64,000 bases of DNA from LMUY01 sp964242215. Its GTDB lineage: Bacteria > Pseudomonadota > Alphaproteobacteria > Acetobacterales > Acetobacteraceae. Positions within the stretch are counted from its first letter, which is position 1. Every line of letters begins with the position of its first letter. The translations under genes and the position numbers were made by a program. Of this stretch, positions 54,211 through 61,357 are shown in pieces. The stretch is from assembly GCA_964242215.1 (NCBI GenBank), contig CAXTCJ010000006.1, forward strand, positions 40,602 to 104,601. The letters run 5' to 3'. Below the pieces are notes generated by a model. It searched no databases. It saw only the letters and a program-made list of their open reading frames with translations, and was not told the DNA's origin.

Positions 54211-55381
54211 ATATCAAGGCTGTCAGAGCCAGGATGATGTCGTAGTGATCCTCGAACATCATCTCGCGCTTGATGTCGGCCAGCGGCCACCACTGCGCCT
54301 TTTCGGCATCGTCGGCGGCCTCGATCCGCGGCAGTTCGGCTTTGGCTGGCTTGCGGCTGCGCAGGCCGGGCAGCGCGGTCTCGTTCTTGAGTTGGATCAG
54401 GAAGCCGTGCGTGATGGTGCGGCCGCGGGAGGAGCGGTGCGGATCGTCGAACACGCGTTGCGTGACGATGGAGCCGCGCAGCATGCCGGGCGGGACGGCG
54501 ATCTTGGTCTCCTCCCGCAACTCGCGCAGCATGCCCTCCACCACGGTCTCGGTCTGGTCGAGGAAACCGCCCGGAAGGGCCCACAGCCCCTTGCCGGGCC
54601 GGCCCTTGCGGCGCACCAGCAACACGCTGCCTGCCGTGACAACGCACGCGTCGACGGTCACGAAGGTGACGGGATACGGCACCTTGGGCACCGCCCATTG
54701 CGCGCGATACTGCAGAATGAATTCGTATTCCTCGCGGATGTCGCGGAACGCCTCGGTCTGCGCAAAGCCCTTGAGGAAGTCGCGCACCGGGGTGGGCAGC
54801 AGGTGGTCCTGCGGCAGGTCACCCGGCTTGTGGCCATCGGCATCCTTGAGGAAGCTGTCGGCGAGATTGGAGAAGTAGCTGTTGCGGATACGTGTGGATG
54901 ACAGCCCGTTGCCGTATTCGGGCACGTCGATCGGAACGCCCCATTGCGGAAACAGCTTCAGGTAGTAGGACGTGTGATTCTTGCCATGCCCGATCAGCCC
55001 GATCGTCGCGGAACCGCGGCGATCGAGCCCGGTTTGCGTGACAGCGGTGTTCACCTGCTTTTGCGCGTTAGCGACCCATTGCGTGTCGTTGTAGGTGCAA
55101 TCCTCCAACGGCAGGATGGTCAGGCGCTCGCGCTGGTGCTCGCTCACCGAGAGCCGGATCATGTCGGCTCGTTCTTCATAGGTGAACGGATTGCGGTGGC
55201 TGCGCGGAGCGCCGGCCGATCCAATCAGAACGACGACGAACCGCGCATGCTGCAGCGCCGTCTCGACGACCTTGAGGTGAGCTGCGTGGAAAGGTTGAAA
55301 GCGCCCGATGAAGACGCAGAGATCGTATGGATAGGGCTGTGCCGTATCGCGCCCCGTTCGGGCTTCTGTGGTCGGATACAT
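54209..55381 (-). CDS. nadM: Bifunctional NMN adenylyltransferase / Nudix hydrolase
   Basis: In this 390-residue fusion, the N-terminal nucleotidyltransferase has G26-RFQPFHAAH35 and the LSSTRIRNSYF loop that marks NMN adenylyltransferases, so it makes NAD from NMN and ATP. The C-terminal Nudix domain has the GGFLDQTETVVEGMLRELRE followed by ET box (GX5EX7REUXEE), with likely hydrolysis of ADP-ribose or a related nucleotide. This two-domain form is known as NadM-Nudix. It is first in the five-gene operon. The start ATG at 55381 lies at the base of a hairpin. Confidence 0.92.
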   Translation of the reverse strand: MYPTTEARTGRDTAQPYPYDLCVFIGRFQPFHAAHLKVVETALQHARFVVVLIGSAGAPRSHRNPFTYEERADMIRLSVSEHQRERLTILPLEDCTYNDTQWVANAQKQVNTAVTQTGLDRRGSATIGLIGHGKNHTSYYLKLFPQWGVPIDVPEYGNGLSSTRIRNSYFSNLADSFLKDADGHKPGDLPQDHLLPTPVRDFLKGFAQTEAFRDIREEYEFILQYRAQWAVPKVPYPVTFVTVDACVVTAGSVLLVRRKGRPGKGLWALPGGFLDQTETVVEGMLRELREETKIAVPPGMLRGSIVTQRVFDDPHRSSRGRTITHGFLIQLKNETALPGLRSRKPAKAELPRIEAADDAEKAQWWPLADIKREMMFEDHYDIILALTALI

Positions 55382-55425
55382 GGTGCTTCACCATTATGTC
55401 GTCATCGCAGTCTATCTGCGACGAC
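55380..55425 (-). promoter_or_regulatory. Structured leader of the NAD salvage operon
   Basis: Two hairpins are visible on the minus strand. The first (55425-55398) pairs GTCGTCGCAG with CTGC and GACGAC, giving 10 base pairs with a 3-base bulge and loop ATAGA. The second (55394-55380) is ATGGTG-AAG-CACCAT and includes the first two bases of the nadM start codon. The predicted transcription start is at about 55423, so the message would begin with the first hairpin. No match to a known NAD riboswitch class could be made by eye. Confidence 0.5.
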
Positions 55426-55429
55426 ACAA

Positions 55430-55458
55430 ACCATAATCCCGCTGGTGGAAGGTTTCAA
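55430..55458 (-). promoter_or_regulatory. Promoter of the NAD salvage operon
   Basis: On the minus strand TTGAAA (55458-55453) and TATGGT (55435-55430) are separated by exactly 17 bases, close to the sigma-70 consensus, 49 bases before the nadM start. This is the best vegetative-type promoter noticed in the window. The predicted start falls near 55423. Confidence 0.55.
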
Positions 55459-55566
55459 CCTTGCAAACAGCCCGTTCCTGCCGCCCGCAACGCGAGACCT
55501 GACAGGACCTCCTTCGCGGCGCCCGCCTCCTGCGTTATGAGCGAACCTCACCAGAAGGGTTTTGAC

Positions 55567-55809
55567 ATGCTTGAATGGACACCCATCTCGGTCAACGAGA
55601 AGCCGCTACTGCGCGGGAAGAACATCTTACCCGAGTATTCGGCAGCGCTCGTCGGTAACTCTGTCGTGTTGCGCCATTATGGCGGAGGATTGTCCTCGGT
55701 GTCGGTGGCACTCACAACGATCCCGTTTCCAGATGTCGACGCCGCGGCCCATTGGATCGCGCAAAATCGGTTGGAGATCCAAGGCGCCGGCGGAGCTACC
55801 GCCGCGTAG
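55567..55809 (+). CDS. Small hypothetical protein
   Basis: The 80-residue product starts MLEWTPISVNEKPLLRGKNILPEY. ATG 55567 is chosen because AGAAGGG lies about 8 bases before it; an in-frame ATG at 55537 has none. The predicted chain is mostly beta strands with a final helix (FPDVDAAAHWIAQNRLEI). No signal, membrane segment or known domain is seen. It overlaps an opposite-strand frame at 55677-55940, and only one of the two may be expressed. Confidence 0.5.
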   Translation: MLEWTPISVNEKPLLRGKNILPEYSAALVGNSVVLRHYGGGLSSVSVALTTIPFPDVDAAAHWIAQNRLEIQGAGGATAA

Positions 55810-55940
55810 TCGGTAAAACGAGGTGCGGAAGGAACGTCGGCCAAGTCGAACTCGCAATTGGCGTCGCGAGCCGTGGCAGCATCGTTGCCGAAAGCGAGGG
55901 TGAGCGTCGCAAGAAGCAGTATCACCATGCTCCGGCTCAT
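55677..55940 (-). CDS. Possible small secreted protein
   Basis: This 87-residue frame has a convincing signal peptide, MSRSMVILLLATLTLAFG with cleavage near ATA, then ANCEFDLADVPSAPRFTDY. The second half is antisense to the gene at 55567-55809 over 133 bases and is less protein-like. It may be a real small gene, or the 5' end of a longer secreted-protein gene cut by a rearrangement. Confidence 0.35.
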   Translation of the reverse strand: MSRSMVILLLATLTLAFGNDAATARDANCEFDLADVPSAPRFTDYAAVAPPAPWISNRFCAIQWAAASTSGNGIVVSATDTEDNPPP

Positions 55941-56036
55941 CGGAGCAGGGTCATCGGCCCGACCGAGGCCCTGCGGGGGGCGGAGGGCCCATGCTGGAGA
56001 GCGTCGGCTTGGTCTTCGGTTGCACCTGCAAGAGAC

Positions 56037-56912
56037 TCACCATCGGCCTGCGCGGAACGTAGCGCGCAGGCCGTAGAACGGGAACAGCGTAAAACCGAGG
56101 CCGATCCAGACTAGGCCGAGCAGGTCGCCCCAATTAGCCCAGAACGTGTCCGCCCGCGCCGAGCCGGACGGATCAGCCGCGAGATAAGCGACCGGCACGG
56201 CAGCGCCCAGGGGCCGGGACACGGAGCCGTTTTGCCCGTACTCGACGATCGTGCCGTCCGCGGTCGTGAACCGTATGCTCGGGTGCGGCTGCGCATCGAC
56301 GATCGTGCCGGTCACGTGGACGGCCCGGCGGAGAAACGCCGTCGTTCGATGGCCATCGACCACGGCGCCGGCGAGCATGCCCCATCCGACGAGCCAGAGC
56401 AGAACGGTCGCGACGTTCCACGGCGGTGCCATCGGCGTCGGCACCATGGCGGCGCAAGACGATGCCGCGACGGTGGCGTGGAGCGGGCGGCGCGGGCGGG
56501 CGACCCGGCGCAGACCGAACGCCAGTGTGGTCGCGAGTGCGACAGCCAGCCAGAGCTCCACCCAACCCTCGTACAGGATGGCGTCGTCGATGTCCTCGCC
56601 CTGCAGGCCGAAGATTGCGGGAAGCATGTCGAGGGTGGGCACCTCGACCTCAATGGTGCGCGCCAGCAGGATGCGGGCGGCAATCGAGCCGGCTGTGATG
56701 GCGAGCAGGATGGCAGCCCAGCCAAGGATGCGCCTCCGCTTCGGTTGCGTCGCACGGAACGCTATCCCCACCATGGCCAAGACGGCGACAGCGGCCGCGA
56801 TCCCGGCAGCGCCCTGCCCGAACGCTGGCGGTTCGGGGAACAAGCCAACGAACGGCGTGGCCACCAAGGCGAGCATGCAGCCGGCCACACCAGTTTCGAC
56901 CCAGCGCCTCAT
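56037..56912 (-). CDS. DUF3592-like membrane protein
   Basis: This 291-residue protein has about six hydrophobic segments. From about residue 195 it has the DUF3592 arrangement: a helix, a short beta domain (HVTGTIVDAQ and YGQNGSVSRPLGAAVPVAY) and a final helix. Start ATG 56912 is the first methionine of the protein-like part. No function is known for the family. It is divergent from the glycoside-hydrolase-like gene. Confidence 0.65.
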   Translation of the reverse strand: MRRWVETGVAGCMLALVATPFVGLFPEPPAFGQGAAGIAAAVAVLAMVGIAFRATQPKRRRILGWAAILLAITAGSIAARILLARTIEVEVPTLDMLPAIFGLQGEDIDDAILYEGWVELWLAVALATTLAFGLRRVARPRRPLHATVAASSCAAMVPTPMAPPWNVATVLLWLVGWGMLAGAVVDGHRTTAFLRRAVHVTGTIVDAQPHPSIRFTTADGTIVEYGQNGSVSRPLGAAVPVAYLAADPSGSARADTFWANWGDLLGLVWIGLGFTLFPFYGLRATFRAGRW

Positions 56913-57146
56913 TGGCGGCGATGTTGCCCGCGGGCTCGTGGCGCCGGCTTGACCGTAGCTTGCATTCCGGCGAACAGCAGCCGGCGCGTTGGCCAGCGCC
57001 GCACGGCCAGCAATATCGGCGGCGCGAGGAAGGCCGGCAGTCGGGCAGGACCAACTGCTACCACCGGTGACAAGGCCGTCGGGGTCAGCGTAGGCTTCCA
57101 TCCAACATGGCTGCAAAGTAGCCGCAATAACGAGGAGGAGCGAGCC

Positions 57147-59813
57147 ATGGCGATCGAACGCCGCGGACTTTTGCGCAACGCCGTCATGGGAGCGCTGGCC
57201 ATGCTCCCTCTGCCTGCTTTGGCGCAGGGTGAGGTCGTCACGCTCGTCTCCGACCCGGCGGAGCCCGTCGCAAGCAGCGAGCCAGGACGGTGGGCGGCGG
57301 CCCATCTCCGGACCGCGTTGACGGCGAGGGGGCTCGAGGTGCGGGAAGCAACCTCCGCCGTCGGGGCGACCGGGACAGTGATCCTCCTTACCGGCACGGG
57401 CGGGGCCCTTACCGCCGCTGCACTGCCCGCAGGGACTGTGGCGCCGGGCGGGCCTGAGGCGGTGCTGCTGGCACCCGGCAGCGTTGACGGGCGCCCAGTG
57501 CTGCTGGTCGCCGGCAGCGACCCTTTGGGCCTGGTTTACGCGGCCACGGAACTGGCCGATCGGGTGCTTAACGCATCCAATGCGGGCGAAGGATTACAGC
57601 TCGGCGCCGCCGTCGTGGAACGGCCGGCCAACCGCGTCCGCTCGGTCGCGCGGTTCGTGACCAACGAGATCGAAGATCGTGGCTGGCTGCACGACCGCGA
57701 TTTCTGGCGCGCCTACCTCACGATGCTGGCCACGCATCGCTTCAACACGTTCAGCCTGACTCTCGGCATCCAATACGACTACCCGCAGGAGGTCAGCGAC
57801 GTCTATTTCTACTTCGCCTATCCGTTCCTGCTGAAGGTTCCCGGCTACGACGTGGCTGCACTCGGGCTGCCCGATGACGAGCGGGACCGCAACCTGGAGA
57901 CGCTGCGCTTCATCGCTCGGGAAACGGCACGGCGTGGTTTGCGCTTCCGGCTCGGCATCTGGACGCACGCCTATGATTTTGGCAGCCCCCGTGTGAATTA
58001 TCGCATCAGCGGGATCACTTCGGCCAACCACGCCCCGTACTGCCGGGACGCGCTTGCGATGCTGCTGAAGACCGTGCCGGAGATCACCGCGCTAACCTTG
58101 CGGCTGCACGGTGAGAGTGGCATCCGCGAAGGCGATTTGGATTTCTGGCGGACGGTGTTCGCCGCCATTCCAACGGCTGGGCGCACCATCGCGATGGACC
58201 TGCACCCGAAGGGCATCGACCAGAACTCCATCGCCCTGGCGCGGCAAACCGGGATGCCGATCAGTATCTCGCCCAAATACATGGGTGAGCACATGGGACT
58301 GCCGTATCACGAGGCGGCCATCCGGCAGAAGGACATGCCGCCGACTGGCGGTGCCGTCCGCGGCGCTCAGTTCGCCCTCAGCGAGGGAACGCGGTCCTAT
58401 ACGCGCTACAGCTACGGCGACTTCCTGCAGGAGGGCCGCGACTATGATGTCGTGTTCCGCCTGTGGCCCGGAACGCAACGGCTGCTGCTGTGGGGGGATC
58501 CGCGCTTTGCTGCCGCGTTCGGTCGCCACGCCGGGTTCTGCGGCGCGGGAGGGTTGGAGATCTGCGAGCCGCTGTCGTTCCGCGGTCGAAAAGGAAGCGG
58601 TCGTCCAGGCAACCGCAACGGCTATGCCGACGCGGCGCTGGCTCCGCGCTACGACTGGCAGAAGGCGGAATACACTTACCGTCTCTTTGGGCGGCTGCTG
58701 TATCAGCCCGATACGGCCGCGTCGGTATGGCAGCGCCAGGCCCGCGCCGAGTTCGGCGACGCGGCCGAACCGATGGCACGAGCCTTGGCCAGCGCGAGCC
58801 GCATCCTGCCGCTGTTCTCGATGGCGCACGCCATGGCTGCGGCCAACAACTTCTACTGGCCCGAGATCTACACCAACATGCCGATCGTGCAGGCCGATGC
58901 CGGGGAACCGTTCTCGGACACCGTCACCCCGGCACGCTTCGGCACGGTGGAGCCGTTCGACCCGCAAATTTTCCAGAGCATCACCGTCCATGCCCGGTCC
59001 CTTCTGGCCGGCCAGCCGGACCACCGGGTCAGCCCGGTCGAGGTTGCGTTCTGGCTGGATGGGTTCGCCGCGGAGGCGGAGCAGGGGCTGGCCGAGGCGA
59101 GCCCGCACGGGACAGGCGCCGCCTTCCAACGGGCGGCCGCGGACATCGCGATCCAGGCGGCACTCGGCCGGTTCTTCGCCCACAAACTGCGCGCCGGCGT
59201 GCTGTGGGAGATCCACATGCTCTCCGATGACGGCCCCGCGGCGTCGGCGGCGCTGAGCAGCTATCGGGACGCCCGCACCGCCTGGCTTCGGGCGATCGAC
59301 GCGGGCGCCGTGTATGTGCCGGACGTCACATTCGGCTCCGAGGCCTGGTTGCGTGGCCACTGGCGTGACCGGCTGCCGGCGCTCGACGCCGATATTGCCG
59401 AGATGGCGCGGCTCGCCGCCGACACGAATGGCGGCGGCGTAGGGCTGGCGAGCGGCGCCGCCTCCGCCGCGGCGCAGGTCCTGGCCATCCCCCCGGCGCG
59501 CGGCATCGAGGGGGGGCATATTCCGCCGGTGCCGTTCCGCCGCGGTCAAGCCGTGACACTGAGCCTGGACGCGCGCGACGCCCAGGTCGTTCGGCTGCAT
59601 GTCCGCCACGTCAACCAGGCCGAGGCGTGGCAGGAGATCGCGATGGATGGCGAGGGCGGACAATTCACCGCCACGGTGCCGGCGGCCTACACCGACTCCC
59701 CGTTTCCGTTGCAGTATCTGTTCGCCCTGCTGCGCGATGGCAGTGCCGCGATGGCGCCTGGCCTGGCGCCTGACCTGTGCAACCAGCCGTATTACGTGTT
59801 GCGGCAAGCTTGA
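57147..59813 (+). CDS. Secreted glycoside hydrolase-like protein (GH67/GH20-type N-terminal domain plus barrel)
   Basis: The product has 888 residues. ATG 57147 follows GAGGAGGAG. A twin-arginine-like signal (ERRGLLRNAVMGALAMLPLPALAQG) directs export. Residues about 30-150 resemble the alpha/beta domain in front of GH20/GH67/GH84 barrels (LLVAGSDPLGLVYAATELADRVL). A barrel-like region follows (about 160-560) with acidic loops such as LHGESGIREGD and MDLHPKGID. The C-terminal part has helices and a beta domain. A link to alpha-glucuronidase-type enzymes is possible, but catalytic residues could not be assigned, so the substrate is open. Confidence 0.6.
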   Translation: MAIERRGLLRNAVMGALAMLPLPALAQGEVVTLVSDPAEPVASSEPGRWAAAHLRTALTARGLEVREATSAVGATGTVILLTGTGGALTAAALPAGTVAPGGPEAVLLAPGSVDGRPVLLVAGSDPLGLVYAATELADRVLNASNAGEGLQLGAAVVERPANRVRSVARFVTNEIEDRGWLHDRDFWRAYLTMLATHRFNTFSLTLGIQYDYPQEVSDVYFYFAYPFLLKVPGYDVAALGLPDDERDRNLETLRFIARETARRGLRFRLGIWTHAYDFGSPRVNYRISGITSANHAPYCRDALAMLLKTVPEITALTLRLHGESGIREGDLDFWRTVFAAIPTAGRTIAMDLHPKGIDQNSIALARQTGMPISISPKYMGEHMGLPYHEAAIRQKDMPPTGGAVRGAQFALSEGTRSYTRYSYGDFLQEGRDYDVVFRLWPGTQRLLLWGDPRFAAAFGRHAGFCGAGGLEICEPLSFRGRKGSGRPGNRNGYADAALAPRYDWQKAEYTYRLFGRLLYQPDTAASVWQRQARAEFGDAAEPMARALASASRILPLFSMAHAMAAANNFYWPEIYTNMPIVQADAGEPFSDTVTPARFGTVEPFDPQIFQSITVHARSLLAGQPDHRVSPVEVAFWLDGFAAEAEQGLAEASPHGTGAAFQRAAADIAIQAALGRFFAHKLRAGVLWEIHMLSDDGPAASAALSSYRDARTAWLRAIDAGAVYVPDVTFGSEAWLRGHWRDRLPALDADIAEMARLAADTNGGGVGLASGAASAAAQVLAIPPARGIEGGHIPPVPFRRGQAVTLSLDARDAQVVRLHVRHVNQAEAWQEIAMDGEGGQFTATVPAAYTDSPFPLQYLFALLRDGSAAMAPGLAPDLCNQPYYVLRQA

Positions 59814-59857
59814 GAGGGCATAGCTGAGCGCCGCCGTCGGCAAACGCAGTGGTGGTA

Positions 59858-61021
59858 ATGTCACAGAATGGTCTTGCTCCCGACGCCTCTGCTTCGGGCC
59901 GGCTGGGCCGACCGGCGCAGATGTCGACCCGGATCGCCTTCTTCATAGCGGGCTTCGGCATGGCCGCCTGGGCGCCGCTGATACCGTTCGTGAAGGCGCG
60001 CTTTGCCCTGTCGGACGGTTCACTCGGCCTGCTGCTGCTGTGCCTGGGAATAGGATCCATCGTGGCCATGCCAGTGGCAGGCATCCTGTGTGGCCGGTTC
60101 GGCTGCCGCCGGGTCATCGTCGCGGCGACGATGATGATTTGCGTGGCCCTGCCAGTGTTGGCCGTGGCCTCGAACCTGCCCTCGTTGGTCGCGGCATTGC
60201 TCCTGTTCGGGGCTGCGGTCGGCTCGGTGGACTGCTCCGTCAACATCCAGGCCGTCGTCGTCGAACGCGAGAGCGGCCGCCCGATGATGTCTGGCTTCCA
60301 CGGCATGTTCAGCGTCGGTGGTATCGCGGCCGCCGTCGGGGTGAGCTCACTGCTGGCCATCGGCGCCGCTCCGCTGGTGGCGACCCTGTGCATCGTGGTC
60401 GTCATCATCGCCTTGCTCGTCGTGGCCGCGCCACACCTGCTGTCCCGCGTCGTGACGGCACAGAAGACCGCGTTCGCCCTACCCCGCGGCGTCGTGCTGT
60501 TCATTGGCGCGCTCTGCTTCATATGCTTTCTGACGGAGGGGGCCGCGCTCGACTGGAGCGCCGTGTTCCTGACATCCGTACGCGCGGTGTCTGCGACCTA
60601 CGCGAGCCTGGGCTATGCGGCGTTCGCCGGGGCAATGACGGTCGGGCGGTTGGCGGGCGACTGGATCGTCAAGCAGCTCGGCAGGCGGCGCGTGATCGTG
60701 GGTGGATCGCTCTGCGCGGCGGCCGGGCTATGCGTTGCAACGCTGGTGCGGCCGTGGGAGGCAGCCATCCTCGGATATGCGCTGGTCGGGGCCGGGTGCT
60801 CGAACATCGTACCGGTGCTGTATACGGCGGCCGGGCGTCAGACGGTGATGCCGGAAGAGGCGGCGATTCCGGCCATCACCAGCCTGGGCTACGCTGGGAT
60901 CCTTGTCGGCCCGGTCGCGATCGGGTTCGTGGCGCACGCCAGCAGCTTGTCGGTCGCCTTGATGATGACCGCGGCGCTGCTGCTCGTCGTGACGGTCACG
61001 GGTCGATTGCTGAGGTTCTGA
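59858..61021 (+). CDS. MFS transporter, YbjJ-like
   Basis: The product has 387 residues from ATG 59858 and about 12 transmembrane helices. The first half has FGMAAWAPLIPFVKARFALSDG and the loop AGILCGRFGCRRVI, a pattern of the YbjJ/FucP-like branch. The second half has LTEGAALDWSAVFL and VGRLAGDWIVKQLGRRRV. An in-frame GTG three codons upstream is possible; no ribosome site decides. The substrate is unknown. It follows the secreted hydrolase-like gene by 44 bases and might import a product of it. Confidence 0.85.
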   Translation: MSQNGLAPDASASGRLGRPAQMSTRIAFFIAGFGMAAWAPLIPFVKARFALSDGSLGLLLLCLGIGSIVAMPVAGILCGRFGCRRVIVAATMMICVALPVLAVASNLPSLVAALLLFGAAVGSVDCSVNIQAVVVERESGRPMMSGFHGMFSVGGIAAAVGVSSLLAIGAAPLVATLCIVVVIIALLVVAAPHLLSRVVTAQKTAFALPRGVVLFIGALCFICFLTEGAALDWSAVFLTSVRAVSATYASLGYAAFAGAMTVGRLAGDWIVKQLGRRRVIVGGSLCAAAGLCVATLVRPWEAAILGYALVGAGCSNIVPVLYTAAGRQTVMPEEAAIPAITSLGYAGILVGPVAIGFVAHASSLSVALMMTAALLLVVTVTGRLLRF

Positions 61022-61038
61022 CCGCCTAGCGCGGTCGG
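61018..61038 (+). terminator. Weak candidate terminator after the MFS gene
   Basis: CTGACCGC / GCGGTCGG form an 8-bp stem with one G-T pair and a 5-base loop, starting within the MFS stop codon. No T-tract follows, so it may be a stability hairpin rather than an intrinsic terminator. Confidence 0.3.
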
Positions 61039-61357
61039 CTACAGGACGCCTAAAACGAATTGTCTCAACCACTTACCGTCATGCCAGGGCTTGACCCTGG
61101 TATCCACGGCGCTCCGCCGGCACCGGCCCGCCCATGTTGCACACGACAGTGGCGATCACGTGTCTGACGTCATTCGCCCGACCCCGTGGATACCAGGGTC
61201 AAGCCCTGGCAAGACGGTATCGGTAAGTTGCCTCCTACGATGGCATAAAACCGGACAGCCGTGCGACTGAGCAAACTGTGACGGTTTTTCGTGGACTGTG
61301 CAGATCAGCCGGAAGACTTGCATGGCCCCACTGGGCGGGCCACAGGAGAACGGCATA
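61022..61357. other. Intergenic region holding the 145-bp repeat
   Basis: These 336 bases between two plus-strand genes contain a short hairpin next to the MFS stop, repeat copy B (61075-61219) and about 138 bases of leader before the ABC transporter gene. No open frame of coding character is seen, and no clear -35/-10 pair was found in the leader. Confidence 0.6.
61075..61219. repeat. 145-bp element with 36-bp inverted ends, copy B
   Basis: The left arm (61075-61110) differs from copy A at one base. The right arm (61184-61219) is inverted and starts CCGTGGATACCAGGGTCAAG. The length equals copy A exactly. The centre (61111-61183) aligns with copy A without gaps at about 62 percent identity, so the copies share descent and are not chance palindromes. 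Confidence 0.85.

Noticed and set aside
52744..55381. Phage-type NAD reconstitution locus
   Set aside because: NadV and NadM pairs occur in phages, but no structural, integrase or other phage genes are nearby and the operon has a chromosomal style.
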